A stretch of 36,880 nucleotides of DNA from a bacterium (GCA_030603495.1 JAUVXR010000026.1:1-36880); one strand, 5' to 3'. Shown: positions 24,607-33,068, counted from the first letter of the stretch. Numbers and translations are program-made. Notes: generated by a model from the letters alone, not told the origin.

Positions 24607-26184
24607 TTACCAGGCCACATCAATATCAACTATCATCCGCATCACTTCGCCTGCCACCAGTCGGGAGACGTGCAGCACTACGTAGGACTTGTCGGCTTTC
24701 TTGGCTGCTGCGAGGGCCTGCTCCCAGTCGTCGAGGCCGCTGACGGCGGTCTGGTTCATCTTACTAATCACATCGCCGGCCTTAATACGGTCTTCTGCGG
24801 CGCTGCCGCGCTTGACATTGGTGACCAGTACGCCGGCGAGCTCCTCGTCGCTGAACTTCTCCCGGTCCTGAGCGGTAATGCTGCGGACGGTCATGCCCAG
24901 GGTCCCGCTGGTGCGCTCGGGTTCTTCTTCCTGTGTGGGCTCAGGCTGTTCCTGGCCGGCGAACCTGGCGGGCATCTCGCCCAGCTTGACCGTGATGGGC
25001 ATTTCCTTGCGGTTACGGATGACCTGAAGAGTTACCGTCGTACCCGGCTTCTTGCGGGCGATGATATCCTGGAGGTCACTAGTGGTGTCTACTCGCTCGC
25101 CGTCTACTGCGACAATGATGTCTTCGAGTGCCAGCTCGCTCTTGGCAGCGGGCGCGCCCTCGTGGATATCAGTGATCAGGGCGCCGTGATCTGTGCCGTA
25201 GTAGTCAGTCAGGTTATCGCTCAGCTCGCGGCCAAGGGATATGCCTAGCCAGCCGCGCTTGACCGTCTTGTGTTCGATGAGTTCGGGTATCACAAAGCGG
25301 GCACTGCTGGCGGAAATCGCGAACCCTACGCCGACGTTGCCGCCGGTCGGCGCAGTGCCTACTATGGCTACGTTAATGCCAATCACCTCGCCGCGCAGAT
25401 TCACCATCGGGCCGCCGCTGTTGCCCCGGTTGATGGCGGCGTCGGTCTGGATGATATCCTTGAGCCCAGTGTAGGGGCTCTGGGGGAGGTAGCGGCCCTT
25501 CGCCGAGATCACGCCGACGGTGACTGTCTGATCCAGCCCGAAGGGGCTGCCCACAGCCATCACCCATTGGCCGACTTTGGCTCCATCTGAGTCCCCCAGT
25601 TGCAGGGTTGGCAGCTTGCGATCGACATCAATCTTGACCACTGCCAACTCAGTTTTCGGGTCGCTGCCGACTACTTTAGCCTCATACTCACGGCTGTCGT
25701 TGTCCTTATCGAAGAGCCGTACCTTTATGCCCGAGGCGTCTTTGACCACGTGGGTATTGGTGACGATGTAGCCATCCTCGCTGTATATCCAACCGGACCC
25801 CAACGAAGCGGGCCCCTTGGGTGGCTCGTCGCTGTCCCTGTCGCCCGGGCTGCGCTGTTCAGGCCGTTCTGGCTCTGGCTGTTCGAAGGGCCGGCGGAAC
25901 CGGTCGAAGAAATCCCTCAACTCATCCGGGATTCCCTGAGAGATACCACGTAGTGGCGGTTTCTCCGCGCTGATGTTGACCACAGCCGGGCGGACTTTGG
26001 CGGCGACCTCGACAAAGCTATCTTGTAGCTCAACCAGTCCTTGGGCCGTAGCGGGCGGAGCAATCTGCTGCTGAGCCGAGGGGCTGCGGAAGACCACCGC
26101 CGCGATGGCGATGCCGACAAGAATGCTCAGCAGAATGATGAGAATGTGCGAATGTCGGTGGGGAAGCAAACTGCTCTTGGCCAT
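24607..26184 (-). CDS. HtrA/DegP-type serine protease (S1C) with two PDZ domains
   Basis: Envelope quality-control protease. One N-terminal membrane segment (about 14-33) is followed by a low-complexity proline/glutamate-rich linker (about 96-125), a trypsin-like domain and two PDZ domains (about 300-395 and 425-520). H145 (NTHVV) and S256 (GNSGGP) of the triad are present, but the acid position reads TELAV, with E179 where the family has Asp (TDLAV). ATG 26184 is used because AGGAGG lies eight bases upstream; an upstream in-frame start at 26217 would bury it. A perfect terminator follows. The 525-residue size is usual for DegP-like members. Confidence 0.93.
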   Translation of the reverse strand: MAKSSLLPHRHSHILIILLSILVGIAIAAVVFRSPSAQQQIAPPATAQGLVELQDSFVEVAAKVRPAVVNISAEKPPLRGISQGIPDELRDFFDRFRRPFEQPEPERPEQRSPGDRDSDEPPKGPASLGSGWIYSEDGYIVTNTHVVKDASGIKVRLFDKDNDSREYEAKVVGSDPKTELAVVKIDVDRKLPTLQLGDSDGAKVGQWVMAVGSPFGLDQTVTVGVISAKGRYLPQSPYTGLKDIIQTDAAINRGNSGGPMVNLRGEVIGINVAIVGTAPTGGNVGVGFAISASSARFVIPELIEHKTVKRGWLGISLGRELSDNLTDYYGTDHGALITDIHEGAPAAKSELALEDIIVAVDGERVDTTSDLQDIIARKKPGTTVTLQVIRNRKEMPITVKLGEMPARFAGQEQPEPTQEEEPERTSGTLGMTVRSITAQDREKFSDEELAGVLVTNVKRGSAAEDRIKAGDVISKMNQTAVSGLDDWEQALAAAKKADKSYVVLHVSRLVAGEVMRMIVDIDVAW

Positions 26185-26332
26185 TTGTACGATCCTCCTA
26201 GCGACTGTAAATCGCATAATCAGTGACCATCTCGGTTTGTGATTTCCATCGTACCTATTGGACGCAGATTGTGGCTAATTTGTTCAGCTAGGTCCGGCCG
26301 CTGTGTGGCGGGAAATCGGGAAACGCCGGGGA

Positions 26333-27103
26333 TTAGTCCGGCCCGCTGGTCCGCCACTGCTTGGCAAGCATCGCCGCGAAGTAGCCCGCACCAAAGCCAT
26401 TATCAATGTTGACCACGACAACGCCGCTGGCGCAACTGTTCAGCATAGCCAGCAGGGGCGCTATTCCGCCAAAGCTAGCTCCGTAGCCGATACTGGTGGG
26501 CACGGCAATCACCGGTGCGCTGACTAGCCCGCCAACCACGCTAGGCAGAGCGCCCTCCATGCCGGCCACCACGATTATTACCGCAGCCTGCTCGAGCATG
26601 TTGCGGTGCTCCAGGAGCCGATGCAAGCCGGCGACGCCGACGTCGTAGAGCGTCTCTACCGGGCACCCTGCGGCTGCCGCAGTGATGCGTGCTTCTTCGG
26701 CTACCGGAATGTCAGAGGTGCCGGCGCTGACCACCAGTACCACGCCGCAAGTGGGTTTGGCTGGCTGGGGCTCGTCCACCTGGACGATACGCGCCGCCTC
26801 GTGATAGACGGCTTCCGGTGCTATCGCTCTTACGGCCTCGTAGATCTCGCTGTTGGCGTGGGTGGCCAGGATAACTGGGGCGCGGCCGTGCATCGCCTTG
26901 ACGATGCCGCTAACCTGCTCAGAGGTCTTCCCCGGGCAGAATATGACCTCCGGGAATCCGGTGCGCAGGGCACGGTGATGGTCCACCTTGGCAAAGCCGA
27001 GGTCTTCAAAGGGCAAGTTGCGGAGCTGTGCCAGCGCTGCCTCGCAGTCGAGCTGGCCAGTCGCGACCTGCTTGAGCAATTCTCGTAACCGTTGTTCATC
27101 CAT
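26333..27103 (-). CDS. larB: Nickel-pincer cofactor biosynthesis protein LarB
   Basis: LarB carboxylates and hydrolyses nicotinic acid adenine dinucleotide, the first step toward the nickel-pincer nucleotide cofactor of lactate racemase and relatives. The 256 residues have an N-terminal helical segment and a PurE-like C-terminal domain with family motifs SAGTSDIPVAEEA, VAGMEGALPSVVGGL, PTSIGYGASFGG and NSCASGVVVVNIDNGFGAG; C224 in the last motif matches the active-site cysteine described for LarB. It starts 17 bases after the oxidoreductase stop, so it is probably translated from the same transcript. No LarC or LarE is in the window. Confidence 0.92.
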   Translation of the reverse strand: MDEQRLRELLKQVATGQLDCEAALAQLRNLPFEDLGFAKVDHHRALRTGFPEVIFCPGKTSEQVSGIVKAMHGRAPVILATHANSEIYEAVRAIAPEAVYHEAARIVQVDEPQPAKPTCGVVLVVSAGTSDIPVAEEARITAAAAGCPVETLYDVGVAGLHRLLEHRNMLEQAAVIIVVAGMEGALPSVVGGLVSAPVIAVPTSIGYGASFGGIAPLLAMLNSCASGVVVVNIDNGFGAGYFAAMLAKQWRTSGPD

Positions 27104-27120
27104 TGGAAATACTGTTTACC

Positions 27121-28134
27121 CTAAAGAGGCAGTGAAACCGGCTCCCCGCGTTCGTGCGACAGCCGAGCGGCCTCGGCGATCTCCACGTTGCGCAGACCCT
27201 CGATGCCGGGAATTGTGGGGTCGGTGTCCGTCCGGATGGCCTCGAAGAACTCCCTGAGCTCTCGCTGCTGGGGATTCTCATACTTCCCTTCGAAGTCGGC
27301 GGGGGCCACGATGGTAGGTTCGTCGTCGCCCTTGCGCTGGTAGGCAAGGTCGCCCCTACTCCTGTCGAACATCAAGGTGCCCTCAGTGCAGAAGATCCTG
27401 CCGTCGTAAATGCCGGTATAGGATGAGTGACCCTCGAGCAGTTGCGCTACGTGACCGTTCTGAAAAGAGATCATGACCGAGGCAAAATCCTCGTAATCAA
27501 TGTCTGTAGGCAAGAACTGTTCCAAACGAGCGAAAACGCTGGTGGCCTCGCCGAGTATACAGCGGATAAAGTCAATCTCGTGCGCGCCAATCTCCAGCAG
27601 TGGCCCGCCGCACTCGTTCCGGCGTATGCGCCAGGACTGGCCATAGGAGCCGCCCCAGGGGCCACCTATGCGGGTGACTTGCATGCCGAACGGCTTCCCC
27701 AGGTTGCCTGCTGCGATGAACTCGATTATCCACACGAACGGGACTATGTAGCGCAGGACCTGGCCGATCATCAGCTTGACGCCATTGAGGCTGGCTGCCT
27801 CGATCATCTGCCGGACGTCGGCGACGTTGAGCGCCATCGGCTTTTCACAGAAGATATGTTTGCCCGCCTGGGCTGCTGCGACAGTCTGCTGTGCGTGTAA
27901 GTAGTTGGGACTAGCAATTATCACCGCATCCAGGCCATCGTGGCCGAGAAGCTCCTCTAACGACGCGGTGATTTCGGCGTCAAGTTCCTGGGCCGTCTCA
28001 CGGGCGTGCTGTTGGTCCGGATCGCAGACAAAGCCCACTTTGCAGTTGGGCAGTTTGTGGGTGACCTGGGCCAGGTGCCGTCCCATCGGGCCGGCACCAA
28101 TCAGGCCAACCGTGAGCAGTTGCTGGTCTGGCAT
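27121..28134 (-). CDS. Gfo/Idh/MocA family NAD(P)-dependent oxidoreductase
   Basis: A 337-residue oxidoreductase acting on sugars or inositol-like compounds. The N-terminal Rossmann domain has VGLIGAGPMGRHLA and the family signature IASPNYLHAQQTVAAAQAGKHIFCEKPMALN with the catalytic lysine in EKP. The C-terminal domain includes GGPLLEIGAHEIDFIRCILGE, the usual substrate-side GxHxxD element. A strong AAGGAGG lies six bases before the ATG at 28134. larB follows; some nickel-pincer enzymes act on hydroxy acids and sugar epimers, so this oxidoreductase could be linked to it, but such pairing may be coincidental. Confidence 0.9.
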   Translation of the reverse strand: MPDQQLLTVGLIGAGPMGRHLAQVTHKLPNCKVGFVCDPDQQHARETAQELDAEITASLEELLGHDGLDAVIIASPNYLHAQQTVAAAQAGKHIFCEKPMALNVADVRQMIEAASLNGVKLMIGQVLRYIVPFVWIIEFIAAGNLGKPFGMQVTRIGGPWGGSYGQSWRIRRNECGGPLLEIGAHEIDFIRCILGEATSVFARLEQFLPTDIDYEDFASVMISFQNGHVAQLLEGHSSYTGIYDGRIFCTEGTLMFDRSRGDLAYQRKGDDEPTIVAPADFEGKYENPQQRELREFFEAIRTDTDPTIPGIEGLRNVEIAEAARLSHERGEPVSLPL

Positions 28135-28205
28135 GGTTCCCTCCTTGTAGCGCTACGTCGGCTTACCGGCGTGCATAGCTGAGCTAGCGATTGCTGCACC
28201 GCTGA

Positions 28206-28418
28206 CTACGCGATGGTTTCGGCGGCAGCCGCCGCCGCTGCCATCTCGGGAGCTTCGTCGCCGCTGGCTTCACGCCGGAACAGGATATTGACGAATGCGT
28301 CCCCGGACATCATCAGTGGCTCCCAGCCGTCTGCCACCAGGTGGCGAATCTGCTCGTTGAAGCGGCCGATCGTACCACCCTCGGGGCGCTGTAAGAGCCG
28401 GTATTCGTAAGTGGGCAT
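28206..28418 (-). CDS. Small DUF4177-like protein
   Basis: A 70-residue protein with the pattern of DUF4177: an initial YEYRLLQ strand, a helix, then LVADGWEPLMMSG and a final FRRE strand. Function is unknown for the family. The C-terminus is an alanine-rich tail (MAAAAAAAETIA) coded by GCC/GCG repeats. GAGGAG lies eight bases upstream of ATG 28418. The gene overlaps the 3' part of the zinc-ribbon membrane protein gene in another frame. Nearest neighbour downstream is the oxidoreductase, 72 bases on. Confidence 0.75.
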   Translation of the reverse strand: MPTYEYRLLQRPEGGTIGRFNEQIRHLVADGWEPLMMSGDAFVNILFRREASGDEAPEMAAAAAAAETIA

Positions 28419-28740
28419 CACTAACACTCCTCTGTGGGACTAAATGGCAGCTTGCCGACCCGGGCAGTGCTATCGCCGGTGTTGTCAGCCCGCTGTGAGT
28501 TACGCGACAGAGCGCCAGAATAATGAGAATGATTAGTATGAGCGTCAAGAACGTACGGACCTCCCGGCCCAGCCGCTGCTTACGCCGGCCGTAGACGTAG
28601 ACCCGGCGATGTTGGCGGCGTTCGTCAAACTGGGCCAGCAGATCGCGCTGGTCTTGGGGAATTTCACTGCCGCAATGAGGGCAGTCAGCTACATCCTGAG
28701 TTATCAAGTTACCGCATTGCTGGCAGCCCACTTTGCTCAT
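28270..28740 (-). CDS. Zinc-ribbon membrane protein with an extended C-terminus overlapping the next gene
   Basis: Reading from ATG 28740 (GCGGAG just upstream), the protein begins with a four-cysteine zinc ribbon (KVGCQQCGNLITQDVADCPHCGSEIP), then a charged linker and one membrane segment (TFLTLILIILIILALC, about residues 75-90). After that come about 65 residues with no family character, of which the last 49 overlap the DUF4177-like gene in a different frame for 149 bases. The true protein may end soon after the membrane segment, with a lost stop or a base change extending it. Function unknown; zinc-ribbon plus one helix is a common small membrane-protein plan. Confidence 0.65.
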   Translation of the reverse strand: MSKVGCQQCGNLITQDVADCPHCGSEIPQDQRDLLAQFDERRQHRRVYVYGRRKQRLGREVRTFLTLILIILIILALCRVTHSGLTTPAIALPGSASCHLVPQRSVSDAHLRIPALTAPRGWYDRPLQRADSPPGGRRLGATDDVRGRIRQYPVPA

Positions 28741-28913
28741 TTTCTCCGCCTCCGCTCGCCACTTGTCATACGACACCTATTACTCATTTCCCTGTGCGTC
28801 AGATAATTCCTCCCTGTCGGCGTGCAAGAGCCTCTCAAGGCGGGGCGACTGGTTAAGAGGGGGTGTAGTGACAAGGGACTGTAACCGCAGCGTAACCAAG
28901 CGCCAAATGTCGC

Positions 28914-28942
28914 TTGACCGCCTAAATGGACAGGGGTATTGC
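28914..28942 (+). promoter_or_regulatory. Candidate promoter for the GGDEF-like gene
   Basis: TTGACC (28914-28919), 17-base spacer, TATTGC (28937-28942), 45 bases before ATG 28988. The -10 box is weak. Confidence 0.45.
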
Positions 28943-28987
28943 TCCGATTAGGGAAGAGACGCGGGTAGGAGCAGCCCGCTCAAAGGG

Positions 28988-30007
28988 ATGTCGGTTAGCA
29001 TGGGGTACCCAGCCCTGAAGTACTATGTCACTAGCGAACAGCCTGGCAGCATCGAGGAACTACGTAGTACCATATCCAACGCCGAAGACCCGAGCTCTCT
29101 GCTCGCAGCTGGCTACGCGGCTGGTGTAGCCTTGGGCAGCGATTTCTGGGCAGCCGCTTCCATAGACTATCCGTCGCCGAGTGTTTGGTTCCATGCCCAG
29201 CGCCCGCTGGGTACAGAGCTGTTGGAACAGCAGACCGCCGACATCAACCGGCAGGCAGGTCTGGCGCGCAGCGACGATGGGGAACTGCCGATACAGATAC
29301 TCCGGCCGCAGCCGATCGCCAGGGCGGTCCAGGACGATGCCCCGCCCGTGGTGGACGAGTTGGCGAACTACCGGGACTTCGTCGTCTTTTCTGCCGCCCG
29401 CCCTCAGGCGTTAGTTCGGGTCGGGGCGTTGCACCCAGATAGTGTGCCCGGATACGAGGAGCTAGCTCCGCTGGTGGAGCTGGTAGGGATTAACTTGGGC
29501 GCCATTGCCCGGCGGTCGGGAAGTCTGGTGGCGACGGAACTTGTTGCCAGTCACCAGGACTGGTCGGAAGAGCAGTTCTTTGAGTTGTTGGACATGATGC
29601 TGGCCGACGTCCACCAGCGCCGGGAGGAGTTGTCGCTCATGGTTATGCGAGCGGCACTGGAGAACAGCGGCGACGGTCTGCTGGTCAGTGAGGAGTGCTG
29701 GCAGCAAGTATGGGGGACGCTACGCGATGGTCTGCGGGAGACGGATCTGCCTTGTCAGTTGCAGCCCGGTTCCTACGTTGTCGCTATGATAGCGACCAAT
29801 CCCCGGGAGGCTATGATTACGGCAGACCGGCTGCGCGGGCAACTACAGGATCTGAGCCAATCGTACGATCTCAGGCTAAGAATAAGCATCGGCATCAGCA
29901 GTTGGTCCGCTGGCCGACCGGGCATCGGACGACTGTTGTGGGAGGCGCGGCAGGCGATGCAAATGGCTGCTGCGTCAGGAGCGCTAAGCCCGTTCGTATA
30001 TGCCTGA
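28988..30007 (+). CDS. Degenerate GGDEF-like protein
   Basis: A 339-residue soluble protein. The first 190 residues have no clear family; a stretch resembling a GAF-like regulatory fold (DFVVFSAARPQALVRVGAL) is possible. The C-terminal 130 residues follow the GGDEF order: a helix, LQPGSYVVAMI where a GGDEF domain has its nucleotide-binding RYGGDEF strand, then AMITADRLRGQL, LRISIGISSW and LLWEARQAMQMAAASG, as in the TVSIGIA and A-x-x-ALY elements. The GGDEF tetrad itself is missing, so it cannot make cyclic-di-GMP and may be a sensor or GTP-binding remnant. The gene is a single unit on the plus strand between minus-strand genes. Confidence 0.65.
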   Translation: MSVSMGYPALKYYVTSEQPGSIEELRSTISNAEDPSSLLAAGYAAGVALGSDFWAAASIDYPSPSVWFHAQRPLGTELLEQQTADINRQAGLARSDDGELPIQILRPQPIARAVQDDAPPVVDELANYRDFVVFSAARPQALVRVGALHPDSVPGYEELAPLVELVGINLGAIARRSGSLVATELVASHQDWSEEQFFELLDMMLADVHQRREELSLMVMRAALENSGDGLLVSEECWQQVWGTLRDGLRETDLPCQLQPGSYVVAMIATNPREAMITADRLRGQLQDLSQSYDLRLRISIGISSWSAGRPGIGRLLWEARQAMQMAAASGALSPFVYA

Positions 30008-30048
30008 GGTAGCCCCGGGCTCTATGAGTGGTCCCGATTGGCTTGTTA

Positions 30049-30079
30049 GAGGGCCCGAGCCGTGCCCGCTCGGGCCCTC
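30049..30079. terminator. Bidirectional terminator-like hairpin
   Basis: A perfect 12-base stem (30049-30060 with 30068-30079) around a seven-base loop lies 42 bases after the GGDEF-like gene, between two convergent genes. There is no T-run, so its strength is uncertain. Confidence 0.55.
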
Positions 30080-30179
30080 CTGCCTTGCCTGAAGACTGTC
30101 ACAACGGTTGGCATGACGACGGGTACAACGCCGTGCGCCCCGGAGACGATAGCTGCTCGAAGCCGATCAGTAGCACGGG

Positions 30180-31034
30180 CTAGCGGGTGACCTTAAGAGC
30201 GAGGTAGCCGACTACGGTGGCGGCTGGGACAATGTCGCCGGAGTTGCTGTAGGTGACAAGCTCGCCCTGTTGTGCGCCCAGTGCCTGGGCCGCGACGAGC
30301 ATCGCTGCCGTCGGACCGTAGCCGCACATAGTGATGCCGTGACGAGCGCGGGCCCGCAGCATCCCCTCCGCATCCAGTTGCTCGATATACCTTACCAGCA
30401 GCATATCCTGCTCGCGAGCCAGTTGCGCCGGCTCCTGGTGCGTCATATCAGTGCTGGCGACTATGACCACGTCCTGCTCCGGGCAGACCTGGGCGATAGC
30501 TTCTCCGATATCCCGCGCTGTTTCCCAGTCCTGGTCCAGCATCATTATGGGAACGAAGCGCAGTGTCTCGCCGTAGAGATGCTGCAAAAAGGGCAGTTGC
30601 ACCTCCAGGCTGTGCTCGTACTCCAATTCGCTGGTGGCATCGCTTAGTACCGGGCAGGCCGCGAGCAGCGCCGACGCCAAGTCGCGGTCAACAGGAGTCT
30701 CGCCCAGCGGTGTGGCCCAGCTACCGACGGTCTGGATGACAGCAGCGCCCAGGCCAGGGCGATGGGCCGGGCCGATCACGATAACAGCGGCGGGGCGACC
30801 ATCCTGGCCCAATTCATAGAAGCCGCAGACCGCCGGTGGCCCTGAGTACATATACCCGGCATGGGGGCTGACCAGGCCGAGTATGCGGCGGGGACCAGCT
30901 TCATCAACTTCCGGCAGGCTTCCCGGGCCGAGCGGATGGCGGTAGCAGGCTTCAATCTCCTCGATGAGAGCCTCGCGACTCCCCGCGTAGAACTGACCAG
31001 CTACTGCTGGTGAGCGCACGTACTCAGTCATCAT
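30180..31034 (-). CDS. AmmeMemoRadiSam system protein B (Memo-like)
   Basis: A 284-residue Memo/class III extradiol dioxygenase-fold protein. The starting RSPAVAGQFYAG, the metal-site histidines H58 (LVSPHAGYMYSG) and H91 (GPAHRPGLG), and C237 (MCGYGPTAAML) match the conserved positions in Memo proteins. In many archaea and bacteria it is found with a radical SAM protein and an AMMECR1 protein, proposed to modify a macromolecule, but the activity is not established. Neither partner lies in this window. GGGAGG is six bases before the ATG. Confidence 0.88.
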   Translation of the reverse strand: MMTEYVRSPAVAGQFYAGSREALIEEIEACYRHPLGPGSLPEVDEAGPRRILGLVSPHAGYMYSGPPAVCGFYELGQDGRPAAVIVIGPAHRPGLGAAVIQTVGSWATPLGETPVDRDLASALLAACPVLSDATSELEYEHSLEVQLPFLQHLYGETLRFVPIMMLDQDWETARDIGEAIAQVCPEQDVVIVASTDMTHQEPAQLAREQDMLLVRYIEQLDAEGMLRARARHGITMCGYGPTAAMLVAAQALGAQQGELVTYSNSGDIVPAATVVGYLALKVTR

Positions 31035-31179
31035 CCCAGACCTCCCCTGGACAGCCTGATTCTAACCCAGCACACTCACTTCATGGGCAGGCAGTTGCCA
31101 CTTGCCACGGCCAGGGCTATCCTGTCCCACAACGCATACTGCTGCGCTTTTCACATTCCAAAGTTTTTGCCGGAGGGGT

Positions 31180-31217
31180 GCGGGGAACCGGCTTTTTTCA
31201 AAAAGCGGGTTCTCCGC
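31180..31217. terminator. Imperfect inverted repeat with T-runs on both strands
   Basis: Two arms of about 18 bases (31180-31198 and 31200-31217) pair with about three mismatches. On the minus strand GCGG-loop-CCGC then TTTTT gives a terminator 26 bases after the proS stop. On the plus strand, a GCCGG...CCGGC stem just upstream ends in six Ts (31193-31198). Confidence 0.65.
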
Positions 31218-31243
31218 ACAAGCCGTTCAAGAGTTTATTGGTC

Positions 31244-32959
31244 TCAGGCCTCTTCAGCCAGTTCTTGCAGTGTGGCGACAGCCCCCGCGATGGGCACTAC
31301 CTCTTCAGCGCTGTCCTGCCGTCGCCTCACTTCTACTTCGCCACTTTCCGCCGTTTTCCTGCCAACGACGACGATCAGCGGGTAGCCGATCAACTCGGCA
31401 TCCTTGAACTTGACACCCGGGCGTTCGTCGCGGTCATCGAGCATGACCTCATAGCCCGCGGCCTCAAGCTGAGTGAGTAGGTCTTCGGCAACTGCGGCCA
31501 GCTTCGCGTTCTCCGGGTCGAGCAGCAGGATGACCACGCCGAAGGGCGCTACCTCCAGCGGCCAGATGATGCCGGCATCGTCGTGGTGCTCCTCGACGAT
31601 CGCCGCCAGCGCCCGGCTCACGCCGATCCCATAGCAGCCCATCACCATCGGCCGCTGCTCGCCGTCCTCGCTGGTGTAGAGCGCGCCGAGGTCCTCGGAG
31701 TACTTGGTGTCCAGCTTGAAGATGTGGCCCATCTCGATGGCGCGCCGCGTCGCCAACCTGCCGGTCTCGCACTGCGGGCAGGGATCACCGGCGGCCGCCT
31801 GGCGCAGGTCAGCGTAGCGGCTCACCGCAAAGTCGCGGCTGACATTCACACCAACCAGGTGTGCATCGGCTTCGTTCGCGCCGACTACGGCATTACCCAG
31901 GAATTCGATTTCGCGGTCGGCGATTATCTCGACTTCGTCGGGCAGCCCCACCGGGCCGCTGAAGCCAACCGGCGCACCGGTAAGCGCGAGTATCTCCTCG
32001 GCAGTGGCCATCCGCAACTCATCCGCGCCGGTCGCGCGCTGGAGCTTGATCTCATTCAGCTCCCGATCCCCGCGCACCAGCGCCGCCACAAAGCGCTCAT
32101 CCGCCCGGTACAGCAGCGTCTTGAGCAGCTTGGTCGGCGGCGTGCCCAGCATCTCGGAAATTGCCTGGATCGTCGTAGCTCCCGGTGTGTCAACTCGCTG
32201 GTAGTCATCTGCTGGCTCTGTCTCGGAGTCAGCTTCCGGCAGCCGGCTGGTGGCGCACTCGGCGTTGGCGGCGTAGTCGCACTTATCGCACACAAAGACG
32301 GTATCCTCGCCGCTGTCGCTCAGCACCATAAACTCGCGCGTATCGCTGCCACCCATCGAGCCGGCCTCCGCCTGCACCACCAGCGTCGCCAATCCCAGGC
32401 GCGCGAAGATGCGCACGTACGCCTCGTACATCGCCTGGTAGGAGCGCGCCAGCCCGGCCTCGTCAATGTCGAAGCTGTAGGCGTCTTTCATGGTGAACTC
32501 TTTGACCCGTATCAGGCCGCCGCGCGGGCGGATCTCGTCGCGGAACTTCGTCTGAATCTGGTAGAGGGTCAGGGGCAGTTGCTTGTAGGAGCTGACGTCG
32601 CGGGCGACGAGGTCGGTGATGACCTCCTCGTGGGTCGGCCCCAGGCAGAACCAGCGGCCGGTGCGGTCCTCGGTGCGCAGCGGCTGGGGCTGGAAGCTGT
32701 CCCAGCGGCCGGTGCGCTCCCACAGCTCTTTAGGCTCGAGCACCGCCATAAAGACCTCCAGGGCTCCGGCGCGGTTCATCTCCTCACGGACGACCTGCTC
32801 GACCCGGCGCAGCACGCGCAGGCCCAGCGGCAGGTAGGTAAAGACGCCGGAGGTCAGCGGGCGGATGAACCCGCCGCGCACCAGCAGCTTATGACTGGGA
32901 ATTTCGGCTTCGGCCGGCGCCTGTCTCAGCGTCGGCGCATAATACTGTGTCGCTCGCAA
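31244..32959 (-). CDS. proS: Proline--tRNA ligase (bacterial type)
   Basis: Class II aminoacyl-tRNA synthetase that charges tRNA-Pro. N-terminal catalytic motifs include LVRGGFIRPLTSGVFTYLPLG, LGPTHEEVITDL and RDEIRPRGGLIRVKEFTMKDAYSF (motif 2); motif 3 is CYGIGVSRALAAIVEEHHDD. Between motifs 2 and 3 is a YbaK-type insertion (about 220-400) that edits mischarged alanine. The C-terminal anticodon-binding domain follows. The 571-residue length is standard. The start is TTG 32959, with AGGAGG seven bases upstream and no closer in-frame ATG. Core gene, single-copy in most genomes. Confidence 0.97.
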   Translation of the reverse strand: MRATQYYAPTLRQAPAEAEIPSHKLLVRGGFIRPLTSGVFTYLPLGLRVLRRVEQVVREEMNRAGALEVFMAVLEPKELWERTGRWDSFQPQPLRTEDRTGRWFCLGPTHEEVITDLVARDVSSYKQLPLTLYQIQTKFRDEIRPRGGLIRVKEFTMKDAYSFDIDEAGLARSYQAMYEAYVRIFARLGLATLVVQAEAGSMGGSDTREFMVLSDSGEDTVFVCDKCDYAANAECATSRLPEADSETEPADDYQRVDTPGATTIQAISEMLGTPPTKLLKTLLYRADERFVAALVRGDRELNEIKLQRATGADELRMATAEEILALTGAPVGFSGPVGLPDEVEIIADREIEFLGNAVVGANEADAHLVGVNVSRDFAVSRYADLRQAAAGDPCPQCETGRLATRRAIEMGHIFKLDTKYSEDLGALYTSEDGEQRPMVMGCYGIGVSRALAAIVEEHHDDAGIIWPLEVAPFGVVILLLDPENAKLAAVAEDLLTQLEAAGYEVMLDDRDERPGVKFKDAELIGYPLIVVVGRKTAESGEVEVRRRQDSAEEVVPIAGAVATLQELAEEA

Positions 32960-32986
32960 GTTGATGCCTCCTGAATCTTATTCGTC

Positions 32987-33014
32987 TTGACCCCCGCTCC
33001 GGCAGTGATATAAT
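32987..33014 (+). promoter_or_regulatory. Sigma70-type promoter for the OLD-family gene
   Basis: TTGACC (32987-32992), 16-base spacer, perfect TATAAT (33009-33014), 55 bases before ATG 33069, which itself has a GGAGGGG ribosome site. Confidence 0.65.
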
Positions 33015-33041
33015 GATACTCGGCTTGGCGGAAATGAACAA
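33013..33041 (-). promoter_or_regulatory. Candidate promoter for proS
   Basis: Minus strand: TTGTTC (33041-33036), 17-base spacer, TATCAT (33018-33013), 54 bases before the TTG start. It overlaps the -10 box of the divergent promoter at 32987-33014. Confidence 0.5.
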
Positions 33042-33068
33042 GTATTCTCAGTTCGGAGGGGATACACC

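Noticed and set aside
31583-32974. A 463-codon plus-strand frame opposite proS
   Set aside because: proS is unmistakable and GC-rich; long antisense frames are expected from its third-position GC bias. No ribosome site was found.
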